64,000 nucleotides of DNA from Epiperipatus broadwayi (Eukaryota > Onychophora > Udeonychophora > Euonychophora > Peripatidae): the NCBI GenBank assembly GCA_028023455.1, contig JAQFVV010006200.1, positions 1,621,238 through 1,685,237 on the forward strand, in the 5' to 3' direction. Made by a program: the position numbers and the translations under genes. Positions 33,795-46,076 of the stretch are shown one piece after another (position 1 is the stretch's first letter; every line of letters starts with the position of its first letter). The notes beneath the pieces are model-generated. The model worked only from the letters and a program-made list of their open reading frames with translations. It ran no database searches and was not told where the DNA came from.

Positions 33795-35452
33795 TATCAT
33801 AAAGCACCCCCCTAATATTCTAACATTAAAAATGCTTTATTGAAGCTGGTGATTTATCACTAAACTGTTTGTTTTTGTCAATATCACATTGGAGACAACA
33901 TTTACAAAAGTAATTTGAAAATATTAACAAGAAAACATTATGTTATCCTTAGAGTATCTCCATTATCCTTGGAGTGTCTCAGGATGTCATTTCAGAGTTC
34001 TCAAACTATTTATATTTGTATTCATAAAAGATTTAGTTGATAAAAATAATAAAACCATTAATTCACAGTCTGTGAGACAAAATATTTCTACTAATCTATA
34101 ATATCATACTATTTACACACTACGTTATATTTCTTCATGCTTGAAGAAGTTGGAAATATTTTATTTAATGTTTGTTAAACATGAATTCCAAGATTAACTA
34201 TATAATAACTAGATGTTCCTGTGACTTTGCTCACTCTAAGCATTCAAAACATTAATTTATACATTAAAATAATTAAGTACCATAAAGCAAAAATCCATAG
34301 CCTAATAAACACGTTTTTCAAATTTATATATATAGGGATAAGGATAAAAAAAAATGGATAAACAATAAATAATGAAGAATTACTGGTAACTTACATACAA
34401 TTGTCTTTAATTTAAATATTCCTAAATTGTTTTAGAACTTTAGTATTTATCTTGGTTATTGACTGCAAATCCTTTAATTTTTATTGAAATATTTGAATTA
34501 TACTATAATACCCATTACTGATGATCTCTATGTGCAGGCAGTCAATCTCTTGGATGTGGTTTTTCTAATTACTTACTTTGAAAAATAATAGTAGTTTGTG
34601 TAATAAATTAATAATCAGCCCATTACAATATTTTAAATAATCTTTCAAATATATTTTTATTAGTCTTGAATATATATATAAATTTGAAAATTTGTTTGTT
34701 ATTTAATAACTCCATAAATTTTGCCCTAATCTTCTTATTACACATGATTTTGTCCCCTATGAACTAATTAATATATTGATAATTTTTGAATTTACTAGAA
34801 AATATTACCTTTAGATGATAAAAATTCCCTAGAGATCACTGCTAGTACAAACTTTCAAATTCTGTATCCATGGCTTTGCCTGCTGCATTAGTAGTAAATT
34901 CCCATTTTTTTTCAAGCAATTAAATACAACAAAGCAAAAATTCACAGCCTATATAATTCTCCATTAAAAAAAAATGATTATACAAGATTCATCAAGATTG
35001 GTGCAATATTTGTTGAGTTATTAAATAAACTTTAAAATTATATATATATAATAGATAACATTTGGTGCACCTAACATTTATCTTCATAAATGAAAGTTAT
35101 TTTATCAATGCCAGTAATATAATAATTTTGTGATCAGTTTCTCAAGAGATAAAGTGATATTCAAACATCAAATAGTATTGCCCAAATTGAGTTTCTTTTT
35201 ACTATTCCTTAGCACAAGATCAATCCAGAAAGCTCTAGACTTTAAGCCTATATCCCTTAAACTACTCAATACTTATTGAAGCCTATATCTGTGATGCAGT
35301 GATTAGCTAATCAAATTCAAATACGGGAATACTTATTAAAAAAAAAATAAGAAAGTGAGAACTTTTAATTAGCTTTTTTTTTTTTTTGCATCTATGCAAC
35401 CCATAACTAATTTAGTTAGCCATCCAAATTTTGGGCAGTAAATATGTATTTA
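33795..35452. other. AT-rich stretch, nothing recognised
   Basis: No supported feature. Confidence 0.5.
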
Positions 35453-35549
35453 GCGTCTTGCATTGGTGGTCGAGAGGTCAGCGCGACTGCCTTGCACTTG
35501 CAGGCAGTTTCCCGGGTTGCGGGTTCGCGTCCCGGCCGATGCTATGACC
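35453..35549 (+). repeat. tRNA-derived SINE, copy 2
   Basis: A box TGGTGGTCGAGAGG (near 35465) and B box GGGTTCGCGTCCCGG (35521-35535), ending CCGATGCTATGACC. It is closely related to 10658-10753 and to the minus-strand copy at 59521-59598. It is GC-rich against its surroundings. The minus-strand ORF overlapping it is fortuitous. Confidence 0.78.
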
Positions 35550-36715
35550 CTTAAATATATATATGTGTATTTAGCTATTTTTAGGAAGAGATGAAATAAA
35601 AAAGAAAAAAGCGATAAACTATCATTAACCAAACTTAACTAACCTGTTAGTATTATTTTCTCTATTTTTAAGAAAATATGAAAAAAAAAAAGCGGAACCA
35701 TGCTTAATTTTACACATTTCTGCCAAACAATATATTTTATATCACTTATTGTTTTTGAATTTAAAAAAAAAAAATTATGAAATATAAAATAGTTACTGAT
35801 AGTAATACAATATTTTTATTTTTAAACAGATTTTTAAATCTAAAAAACATGTTTCTATACTAATAGTGGAGAGGTAGGATATTGGATATATTTATCTCGC
35901 GTGTGTATAAAATAAAATATTACATTTTAAAGTTAATTTAAATTATAATTTTGAAGAGTAAAATGAGATAAACCAATACTGCGTCATGGAGTTTGAAGTC
36001 TATTCTTCTGCCAGCGTTATGATAATGACCTCATGGAAAGCAAAATTTATTGTTTGCTTTCATTAAAATAATTGTAACATTTCCTGCTGACTCAGATATT
36101 AATAAATTAAATATATATTCGAAAGTATTGTCATTAAAAACAACCTTTGTTTATTTCTACAATACCTTTGTTTATTTTTAAAGTAGAGTAATATGAAAAA
36201 TTTATTAAAAAAAAAATACAGTATATATAATTTTTTTTTTTTTTTCAACTGTAAACTAAAAATAAATATGATTTTTTTTTTTAAAAGAAAAAAGAAAAAA
36301 ACCGGTTTGGTGAGTGCGTGTATTCACTTTAACTGAATGCATTAATTATATAGAACAATTTCCTTAATTAACGTTTTATGTTTAAAACAATTCCAATTAT
36401 TATATATATTCTTTTAAAATTTGGAAATCCTGTATATAGAGTAAAAGAGAGACAGTCTTAATAGATATAAAACGTTTGTTTATTACATGATCGCGTTGAA
36501 ATAGTCATGTTATATTTGTGTAATATATTGTATGGTCTGTTTTTAAGAAAGTCAAGATCAATTGCTGTTGAAACATAAAAGTACGACAATTTTTGCTCTT
36601 TCTTGAATAGTGTATTCTAATTATAATCAACTACTTGTATTTAAATATTACAGTTCAGCCTGTATTCTGCCCATTTTTCTTGTGTGTATTTAAATGTTCC
36701 TCAGATCCTACATAT
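35550..36715. other. AT-rich stretch, nothing recognised
   Basis: Homopolymer A and T tracts only. Confidence 0.5.
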
Positions 36716-37095
36716 GGAGGGTCAGAATGACTTATAGTCAACACGGGTATGACAACAAAGCAAACAATGGTTTTGAACATGCTATCATCATATTTTCAAT
36801 AATATGGATGGCTGAAGAGTTGGAGAGTAGAGAATACTGAAGCCTGTCCAATAAAGATTGAAGGTTTGCTATCCTAATATAAATAGAGCATTGATTACAT
36901 ATATATGATTGGGAGTTGATGATCCAGACCAACTGATGAATGCTTGTTCAGCATGAAATACATACATTGGAGATCATTTGTCCATTTTACATGTGTGGGG
37001 GCATGTGTATCAGTTATATAAAATGGAATGAATGACTGAAAGGAATTTGAAAGTCTATATTCAAATTCCCTATCTGCACAAACAGCTGAGAGCAA
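36716..37095 (+). mobile_element. Hammerhead family D, solitary copy D1
   Basis: It is collinear with 56180-56540: GGTCAGAATGACT at the start, GAAGCCTGTCCA(A/T)TAAAG, GGCTATC/TGCTATC, the hammerhead, then (A/G)AAAGTCT at the end of the tRNA-like part. It is more diverged than D2/D3. The overlapping minus-strand ORFs (36738, 36895) have no recognisable product. Confidence 0.7.
36915..36985 (+). ncRNA. Hammerhead ribozyme motif D1
   Basis: ACCAA, CTGATGA (36933-36939), stem II ATGCT-TGTTC-AGCAT (36940-36954, five perfect pairs), GAA (36955-36957), stem III ATACATAC, A (36966), TTGGA. Distal stem I GATGATC pairs with GATCATT. The 16.1 base is C, mispaired with A15.1. All CUGAUGA/GAA core residues are intact. 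Confidence 0.82.
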
Positions 37096-37565
37096 AAGTT
37101 GTCCTCCACAAAGAAAAAGTCTATATGGTAAAAAAAATAATAGCTGAAACTTTACTATTTAAAACTTCATACAAAGTTCAAGCACTGTGAGCCTCCTGAC
37201 CAATAAACTATATGATTATTATATGATCACGGATCTTTCTAAAGTCTTCACTTTATCACTGTATTAAAGAATGTAAAGCATTATATTATAATTTAAAAAA
37301 AAAAAACAATAGCAAAAGATGAAAGGAAAAAATATATTTTAAAAAAATCTACATTGAATGAATAGAATAGTGGATCTGAAATAAGCATTGATTCTTCATA
37401 TATTATTTGAATTACTATTCTTTAAATAAGATTGGTCTTTTTGTGTATAAACTGTAAATCTGCATTCATCAGTAATAAAATCTTTATAAGATTCCATTGG
37501 ACTTTTCCACCTACAAATAACTCTTAATTATAAAGATTATAAAAAATAATAATATTTGTTTTTCT
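37096..37565. other. AT-rich stretch, nothing recognised
   Basis: No supported feature. Confidence 0.5.
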
Positions 37566-37569
37566 ATTA

Positions 37570-37735
37570 GAAAAAAAATTATTAAACATCACATGATCAC
37601 TATCTCATACTACCACAAGATGGCACTACTATATAGAGTTTTGCTTTGTTTTGAAAAAAAAAATATTATTATTATAATCAATGTTTCAGACAAACATTTA
37701 GCCATCTTCAGAATTAACTATAAAGAAATTACAAA
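37570..37735 (-). repeat. Relative of hammerhead family A (A6)
   Basis: TTAAACATCACATGATCAC matches the complement of the family A 3' terminus, and GGCACTACTATATAGAGTTTTG matches its internal block. Toward 37735 the minus strand reads CTGAAGA, a weakly paired segment, GAAAC, an order like the family A hammerhead but with poor stems. I treat it as a divergent relative. Confidence 0.45.
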
Positions 37736-37837
37736 GAAAATTCTAAAAAAAAAAAAAAATAATTGAATAAATTCTAAAAAAAAAAAATTGAATAAACACT
37801 ACTTAGGAATTCATAAAAAAGTAAAGCACCAAGAAGG

Positions 37838-38331
37838 CCCTAGGGCAGGGGTGGGCAAATAGCAGCCCAAGGGCCACATGCAGCCCGTTAAGAGGTTTTA
37901 TGCGGCCCGCCAAGACAATCAGAAAAATCCACCTTGAACTGAGATTTCCTTCCCGTGCATGACTGAAGATTCGTCTCATATTTTCCACTAAGATGGCCAT
38001 GTCAATACACATGTACAGTGTAGATACAAGGTGCAATGCTTTTCCAGTTGATCTGGTTAATTTCAATTTTGTCTTTGCATTAGCAAATATATACATTTCC
38101 AATTTTAGTGAAACCATGAACCCTCCAAAAAAATATAAAATCGATGATGAATGTCATGTGTTTAATGAAGAATAGATGTACAAATATTTCTTTGGTAATA
38201 CAGTGAATAAAGCAGTGTGTTTATTGTGTCATGAAAAAAGGTGTGATCCTCCGCTAACCTTCACTTCCACAATGTGGCTCCCTGCGGCCTTCCGCCAACC
38301 TCTGTGGCCCTTTCCCACCCCTGCCCTAGGG
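37838..38331 (+). mobile_element. hAT deletion derivative with perfect 8-base TSD
   Basis: CAGGGGTGGGCAAA at 37846 and TTTCCCACCCCTG ending at 38323 are terminal inverted repeats. CCCTAGGG occurs on both sides (37838-37845 and 38324-38331), the 8-base TSD length expected of hAT. The 478-base element keeps only the N-terminal coding region of its transposase between GC-rich ends. It is non-autonomous. Confidence 0.92.
38116..38250 (+). pseudogene. hAT transposase N terminus, BED-type zinc finger remnant
   Basis: The frame reads MNPPKKYKIDDECHVFNEE, a TAG stop (38173-38175), then YKYFFGNTVNKAVCLLCHEK. The basic start and the YFF...K-A-V-C-L-L-C block are those of GTF2IRD2/ZBED-like hAT transposases, where the two Cys of CLLC start a zinc finger. 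The stop probably replaces a Trp codon. After HEK the sequence jumps to the 3' terminal region, so the rest of the finger and the catalytic domain are deleted. Confidence 0.78.
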
Positions 38332-40774
38332 AATTATCAATGGACTTTGAGATCCAGTCTATCAATCTACCAGTGCACCAAAATATGCTGGGCAAACAAA
38401 AAAATGAAAACAAAGCAGTTATAGATAAATGTAAACTACTGTTTTTAAATTTATTTAAACGATTATTTTTTATTATGGTCATTGTTATTTTTTAGATAAT
38501 TATTATTTAAAATAAAAATGAAGATCATAATAATTGTATAAATAAATCTAAAAATAGTAATATTTTTTAATACATTTACTTGTATAATTATTATTTATAC
38601 GATTTTTATTTTCAATTTTTCTTTTTATTTTGTGTGTGTGTAATTAATTCTGAAAGATCAACTAGATTTGGCTGAAATATCAATTATAATAGATAGCTAA
38701 TTTTTCCAGTGGGAGGGAAAAAGTTGTTTCATACAATCTTTAGAAATTATAATTACAGTGAGTTTGTAAACTATGCTATATTTTGTTCCAAGATCCATGG
38801 TGTAAAATAAAAATAGAATATAATAGCTAGCATTTTGTTGATAAACAATGATTAGAATAGGATGCGTAGTATCTACTGTATTGTAAGTGCACAATATAGT
38901 ACATTTTAACAAGCTTATGCATATAAAACAAATGCTTTATGTGTATAGTATGCATATATAAATTAAAATTACAATTAACATTTTTAAAAAATAATATAGT
39001 AATATAGTTATTAGTAATAAATTGAAAAAGCCCATTTACATATATATTTACAGAACTGTCAGTGTGTGTTCAATAAAGTCATTAAAAATAATATTGTAAT
39101 AAGATTTACTTCTTTATTATTTTTTTATGAAATTGACAATGGAAGTGTTAGATTATTAATTTTCTGGAGCACACATGATTGTAAAATGAAAAGTCGGTAA
39201 GGCATCATTTTGTATTGACATTTTAAAAAAAAAACACTGCGATGAGAAGTGGTAATTAATTAATAAATTTTAAAAGAAAATCAAAATTAAAGGTGGTAAA
39301 AGAAAAAGTTGATCTTGGAGTAGTTTTTGACATTGAGGAATATAAATATAAAACATTTAATTCTAGAAAAGGAAAATAAAATGAGAAAATTTCAATATAT
39401 ACAAATTTATGTAATTATGGGTAGTATTATGAAAAAGAAATATGTGAAGATTATTACAAATGCAAAATCTTGGAAGAAGTAAAATTGATTAATCAGAAAG
39501 TTGGGGGGGGGGGGGTAAGAGAAAAAATTTATAGTCAGAGATTTATAATTTTCAGATGTTAATCAAAAGTACTTTATAGATACTCCCCCAAAGCATATAC
39601 AATATCTGCTTGATATATCACTTTCTCTACTCAAAAGGATATGACTTAGAGTATATGTTGCAGGGTAAAACCAGCAGCCAATCTAAAAAAACCTTTTGAA
39701 CTATTAATCAATCATATGGAAATTACAAGAGATAGAAATATAAACAAGAAATAAGAAAGTCATTTAATAAACAATGCATTAATACATATAAAAACTAAAT
39801 ACTTTCAAGAAATCTCATTACCAATCTTATTGACATTTTAATATATATCCATTTACTCTATGAATTAAATCATAGTTCATACACATAAGAATATGAGTGC
39901 AATTGAATATCTTTGGAACAGTAATTTCAGGAAACCCTATATGCATTCAAACATTCTAATATTGATCAAATTATTTGTCACCAGGTGGCAGAAAATATCT
40001 AAATTTCCATTAAAAATATTCAAAATATAACATCAATAATAATGGACACCTTTTGGATGAGTCATTCAATGAAACAAGATAGGCAGAGGCAAGTCTAATA
40101 CAACATCATTTGTGTTGACTTCTACTGCACACAAATGCAACAAAGCAGTGCTTCTTGAAAAGAAGAATATTATCATGTTAAACTCAAGATTGAGTGATTT
40201 TTATCTGGAAAGCTATTATTTTATCAAATTTATATTTGATTATGATTTGGCTGCAGGATAACTCATTTGCCAACTCATTGCTTTTTGTAACAAATATCTG
40301 TTTAAAAGTTTACCATCATGTCATTTTTGATATATATGTTTATGATTTCATTACATATAATTTCCTTTCAAATTATTAAACTTCTAGGATTTTCCATAAA
40401 ACTTTATAAAATAATCAAAACCAAAACTGTCACACTCCCAAGTCCTCTTCCATTCAAATAATACTTTATTTCAAATTTTCCTGAATCAGTGACAATTAAA
40501 TAAACTATTCTTTAAGTTGAAACAAGGAAATGTAAAAAAAAATAAAAATAATGTTTTTAAAAATATATTTTTATCTAATCACTAATTAATATTAACTCTG
40601 GTTTTAACCATATATAATTGTTGTGATATTAAGTTTGACATTAAATCTTCAAAACAACTACTACTATTAATAATCAGTATGCTGCTGACCATACCATAAG
40701 TCTATAAATTTAGTAATAAAAGATAAGACTATTATTGCACCTATTATAATCCATATATATATATTTAAGAAGGT
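38332..40774. other. AT-rich stretch; G13 run at 39503-39515
   Basis: No coding or repeat feature could be supported. The uninterrupted G run is the only unusual item. Confidence 0.5.
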
Positions 40775-40925
40775 TTAGTTTAAAAAAATTTATTAATAAT
40801 TTTAATCTCTATGGTCAAGTTGCAATCTTTAGTATCTATATAAATAAATTGGACCCTAAATAAAGATGGGATTCCACCTTTATTGTTGAAAGGAGGTTGC
40901 CTTGATAACAGGTTGAAATTATTGA
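40775..40925 (-). repeat. Repeat family H, third copy
   Basis: On the minus strand it reads TGTTATCAAGGCAACCTCCTTT, ATAAAGGTGGAATCC and ATATAGATACTAAAGATTG, matching the two copies at 20649-21140. Its ends are not defined. It is non-coding. Confidence 0.6.
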
Positions 40926-41685
40926 TAGTTATTGACATTGGAATTGTCTAAGTATTGACTGATTTTAATGATATATATATATTCTAAGAGACATAAAGAA
41001 CATTAATGCTAACAAATATGAATTTATCACATACTGACAGTCATTATGAAGATGTATGAAGTTAATTACCAATTACCTAAAACTCTGTACTATTAAAATC
41101 TTCATTCATCCAATACATGAAATTGGTCAGTACCTGGATAATTTCTAAAATTACCCATTAACATTTTACATAATCTGATTACTCAAAGTATGATTGCAAT
41201 AAAATAAAAGTAATAAATTTTGCATATTTCTCTAGCAATAACCACCCTTACTTATTTCACTGGACTCAAAAAAAAAATATTGGCTAATACAAATCACTTT
41301 TATCTGTTTTGAATGTAAAAATGCTTCATAATCCTATAACATAATCTTTTATAGAATAACTGATTTGCCTATCCTTATTAGTGCCTAAAAATATTTTCTC
41401 TATTTCATCAATAACCTTCTTAATTTTCCTGATTGTCAATTACTTTATTTTATTAGATGGCTCAGGCTGCTCAAATTTTTCTACTTGCACAACCCCTTTT
41501 ACCAAGCAAATATTGTTGTGACACTGGATATGGAAGTATATAAACTAAGAATATGAATTAAAACATTTATTGAAATAAATCATAAAGAAAATGTATTTGA
41601 AAACAATTCTTTGGTATACATATGAATATAATTTTACCATTCATTAAAGATTAAGCCAAATATTCATACTAATGGGTGTTTTTTT
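40926..41685. other. AT-rich stretch, nothing certain
   Basis: Around 41470-41535 the sequence ACTTGCACAACCCC...GTTGTGACAC is less AT-rich and may be a hAT subterminal relic. It is not enough to call. Confidence 0.4.
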
Positions 41686-41689
41686 TTTT

Positions 41690-42390
41690 TTACTCTTACG
41701 TAAAGAATTAAATTTTGGATGAATATTTGATACTGCAGGATGTAGAGCTTCTTCAACATTTTTCAGAATTGGTGGATTTTTTTCACTATCATAAACTCGC
41801 AAACATGCCAAACGGGTTTTGAATTAATTTTCAGTTATTACACATCCAGAAATTTTTTAGCTTTTCTAAAATTACTGTGACTCCCAAATTTAGTTATGCA
41901 ATCTCATATAGAGTCATGATCCACATATCGAGAAACCCTGAGATAAGTTATGTTTCGTCATCTATATTATTTATTTTTCAGATAGCGGATAGTCTCTCAA
42001 TTTGGTAACCTGTCATTTAAAACTAAAGTAAGAAAATTTCTCTTTAGATATATGGTGTAAGATCTCATCATGGTAATTTTTAGTCCAATAACTCAACTAT
42101 TCATTATAGATTTTTTATATCCCTGAAAATAGCTTTGCTTATTAAACAAGGAATCCCATCGTTTTTGAGAAGCTCTTGCAAGTGATTTTATGCTATGGAC
42201 AGTTTTATTTTTTCTCTCAGTGGACTCAAATCAATGTATCCCTTCAAGCTATTTAGAAACTCTATTGGAATTTCTTCTGACTTTTCAAAACACTTAAATT
42301 TTTAAAAACTTGTTGAAGATTTTAGGACTTAGCTCTTGATTACTTATGCTTGAATTTGATTTTACCTCCTGAATTCGCTTGACTTCAATA
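41690..42390 (-). pseudogene. Possible transposase relic (hAT-like C terminus)
   Basis: On the minus strand, 41700-41825 encodes NPPILKNVEEALHPAVSNIH, then a Lys/Ser-rich tail. Its pattern (L-x-x-A-x-x-x-I-x-P-x-x-x-x-L) resembles the C terminus of ZBED5/FAM200-like hAT transposases. Upstream pieces (42060-42390) look like former coding sequence but are not assigned. Several stops are present. This is a weak identification. Confidence 0.35.
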
Positions 42391-42399
42391 TATCAAATC

Positions 42400-42923
42400 T
42401 TTGAGTAAGGTCTATCTTCAATTTAATAATTATTTCAAACATACTTGGATTGCACTTAAACTGTCCTGGCTAGATATGAAGTTTTTTTTTATTTCTTTCA
42501 CAATATCTTCTTTATATTCTTATAGCACCTTTTTTTCTTATGTTGTTTCTATCATTTTCTTTTATTTTCATTTATTAATTCTCCTCTCAATGCCTTTCTT
42601 TGTTTTTTCTTATTTTCAAAATAATAATTTTCTTGAGAAACTTAAGAGATTTCTTTTCAATATTTTTTCTGATCCCTGAACTTGATTGACAATGATCTCT
42701 ATTTTCTTTTCTAGTGCTTATATGACCAGCTCCATCTTCTTAAATCCCTTGGATGATCTCACCTATTTTTGGTTATCATTATCTATTTTTATTATTCATA
42801 CTCCATATGTTAATGTCTACTTTCTTATTCTAATCTTTCATCTTTTAATATATTTTGCTTCATATTTTGCATCTCTTTAGTAATCTTATCCATTTTACCA
42901 CTTAGTTCTTTGAATATCATCAT
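42400..42923 (-). pseudogene. Degraded coiled-coil-like coding sequence (possible LINE ORF1)
   Basis: The minus strand is strongly purine-rich and translates in pieces to Lys/Glu/Met/Ile-rich segments such as MFKELSGKMDKITKEMQNMK (about 42850-42915), typical of coiled coils like those in L1-type ORF1 proteins. Similar purine-rich minus-strand sequence continues beyond the MITE at 43480-43900. Frames are broken. The plus-strand ORFs at 42401 and 42686 are its hydrophobic shadows. Confidence 0.35.
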
Positions 42924-43449
42924 TAACATATAATAACAACATTCAACTCTTCTTACACTTTAAAGCAAAATATATTTATTAATTTTACAGTTTTGACTGT
43001 TTCTAGCAGTCTTTGTCAGATCTACAAAAATTTAAACATTATAACAATACAACCATATTTCATATATATATATTATAATGTTACAATTTTACCAACTTAA
43101 TTATTAATGTCACTTTATTCATAAAACTTACTATTGTATAACTTTAAAATCTACTTTACCTTTTATTTATTCTTCTTATTATTTCTATTCTTAATTATTA
43201 TCATATTTATATTTATTCACCTTTTTCCTTTGCCATAATTTTATAAATTGAATGAAGTATTTTTGAAATCTTACTTATATTACTATATTCATATATTTAA
43301 CCTTATTTTACATAATACTATATTCATAAATTTAATGTTAATTAAAATTTAACCTTATTTTATATTTCACCTATTATCTTAATTTTTAATTATCTTATTC
43401 CATTTTGCTTTAAAGTGTAAAGAGAGTGGAATGTTGTTATTATATGTTA
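42924..43449. mobile_element. MITE-like element with 48-base terminal inverted repeats
   Basis: 42924-42971 (TAACATATAATAACAACATT...CAAAAT) and 43402-43449 are inverted repeats with about four mismatches. The interior is non-coding and AT-rich. TA may be the target duplication if the element proper begins ACATATAA, but the superfamily is not known. It splits the purine-rich minus-strand relic (42400-42923 and 43480-43900). Confidence 0.8.
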
Positions 43450-45030
43450 TATAATTAAAAAGGAAAAATAAAGAAGGAAAGAGGAAGCGAAACTATTGAA
43501 GATTACATTATAATATCATCATTATTAAAACCATTTTTTCATTATCCTATTTAACTGTTATGGGCCCTACTTTTCTGCTTTCTATGAATTTTGTAAGCTT
43601 GATTTTCCATCTCCTTGAGTTTTATGGTGCTTGACTTAGTTTTTGTTCATTTTTTCTTGATCATTTATGTTCATTTTACAATTATTTTTTTCATTAAAAA
43701 TTTTCTCAACTTTTACCATATATATATACATCATAAATTTTGAATCATCTATTTCTTCCTTTCATATAATCCTGTTTCACATTCTTTTAGATATTTTTAG
43801 CCTATTCTGTTCCACATTAAATACTGCATTAACTTAATTTTTCTGCCCTGTTCAATTTTTTATTGATTATTATCTTGACCGCTAATATTCATTCAGTCCT
43901 GCTGCATATATATGTGGTTGTTTACTTAATCATTATTGTTATTTTTTTCTTTTTGTTTGTCAATGTTTAATCTTATGAAGTTTAAGGACTCTCAAAAAAA
44001 AAAAAAAAAAAAAATAGAATAAATAAAAAGATTATATAGAAAGAGTCCAGATATAATCATTAAATAATGATTAAATATCAATCAACAGTCATGAGTTGGT
44101 GCATTATTTATACATATCTAAATGTATTTGTTGGTGAGGAGATAACAGATACCACTGTATTTCATTGGAATTGGTAATGTCAATTGTGATGATGATAAAT
44201 TACCATCCCAAATACCAATACGATTTCAATAATCTAAATAAAAATTAAAGAGGATGATACATTTGCTATCAAGCTAAACTATTATGATTAAATGATGAAT
44301 ATTTGTATTTTTATAGTATGTGCTAATTCTTACCATAAACCCATAAAACAAATAAACTATTGGTAGTATATCAGTAGTCAGAGATACAAGATATTGTCTA
44401 TTACTCTTTGATTAAGCTAAAAAAGATGTCAACCTACCGGAGCACTTCTAATATGATTTATTGCCTTATGTATTTTCTGGAATTAATAGGAATAAAGATT
44501 ATATAATTTAATAAATTAATAATAAAACAGAAAATCCATTAAAATACAATCAATTAACAACACATAAATACTTAGTAGAAGTATAATTAAATTACCTGCC
44601 AAAATGTAATTGTTGCTTTTAAGTAATAAAAGTAAGACCCATTATTAATAAATAAATAATTCTGAAACTTTAGACAAGATCGAATAATTGTTACAGATTC
44701 CCCCCCCCCCTACCATTTTTTATTTTTTTCAAAAATAAATTGTTTTAAAACCTTTTTAAATAATTATTTAATTAATTAAGAATATGTTCATCAAATGCTC
44801 TAAAAAGATTTTTAAAAATAACTATTAATAAACTGTCATTTAAAATAAATTACTAAGTTAATATGTGTGCCTATATACCTGACATATATAGATTTAGAAC
44901 ATGAAAAACATTATCATTATTCCGTAACAAAGAAAAGTTCATTTTTTTCCATATTTAATTTACTTTATCATTATAACTAGCTAACAAACAATTTCGTATA
45001 TGTTTTATGCTTTTTTTACATATCTGGAGG
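43450..45030. other. Purine-rich minus-strand relic to about 43900, A21 tract at 43994-44014, then nothing
   Basis: After the possible coiled-coil relic (43480-43900) there is a long A tract and AT-rich DNA with a C10 run at 44701-44710. No gene is supported. Confidence 0.45.
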
Positions 45031-45137
45031 AAACATAAAACTACTACTGAAAAACTAAGCAATAAATGGAACAAGTCATGAGAATACAAAACTACTACTG
45101 AAAAAACTAAGCAATAAATGTAACAAATCATGGGAAT
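45031..45137 (+). repeat. Short tandem duplication
   Basis: CATAAAACTACTACTGAAAA with AACTAAGCAATAAATG recurs 53-54 bases later with minor changes (AAGTCATGAGAATA / AAATCATGGGAATA). Confidence 0.75.
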
Positions 45138-45589
45138 ATTTTTGATGTGTATTATATTTATAAACAAAAAAAATATGTGGACTGGGTACTTTTTTTTGAG
45201 GAAAAAATCAAGAAAAATAAATTAGTACTTGTACCAAAATAGTGCTACAATTGACAGATGACAAAAAACTTTTGAAATTTTAATAAACAAATAGTTGCTT
45301 AAAAGTGGTGAAACTTTAGTGGCAAATAGTAGTTTTTTTTCCTTTAAATAACAAGTACACTATAAATGAGATCGATGACACTAGAAGTGTAACCAAATTA
45401 GTTTTTGTTTAGTTGACAAAAAAATAATGATTGCAAATCAACAAAAAAACAAATGAACTTTTTCAATGATGGAAATAAGTCATGTGACTGTCCTGAAGGA
45501 AGGCAAAAAAAAAATCTAGATTGCTACTATTCTGCTGTCACATTTTTTGTCAGAAAAAATTCAAATGGGATTGCCATAATTCTAGGAAT

Positions 45590-46076
45590 GTGTATTTCAT
45601 TCTATTGCCAATTTTAAGTTTGGCTTCAGCCCAAGAATGTTTGATAATCTGAGAGTTTCCATTGCCAGATCAATGTAATACAGCTGGTAGTTGATGATAA
45701 TATATTGGAATACTTTGGCATTGAGATTGCATAGACTAGACATTTGTCAGAGTTGATTATTGAGCCAAGCATGCATTCTCTCAATAATGAAAAATCAGGG
45801 TTGAGCTGCCCTGTTGTGGCATACACAAGCGGCATAACTGGATTCTTTTTTCAAACAAAATACCCAAGGCCTGTTTCTACTCAATGCTTATGGTTTCTAA
45901 AATTCACAGAATGTATAATAGCAATATGCAATATGGATGGTTTGTCACCTTGCAACATCCTGCCACTATTTCTGATGAGTGGTAAAATCCACTTTTATCT
46001 GCTTGGACAGATTCTTCATGAGCTATCCATTATTTCCTCTGTCTTGAATGGAGATGACAAACAAGCTTTTCTGTAA
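45590..46076 (+). other. Unidentified, less biased segment with ORF of 110 codons
   Basis: The open frame 45744-46076 (start MSELIIEPSMHSLNNEKSGL, end in QAFL) has a more balanced codon composition than its surroundings, and the similarity to coding DNA extends upstream to about 45640 across stops. A C/G-containing block like this is unusual here. I recognise no family; it may be a transposon or old exon relic. It is not called as a gene. Confidence 0.35.
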
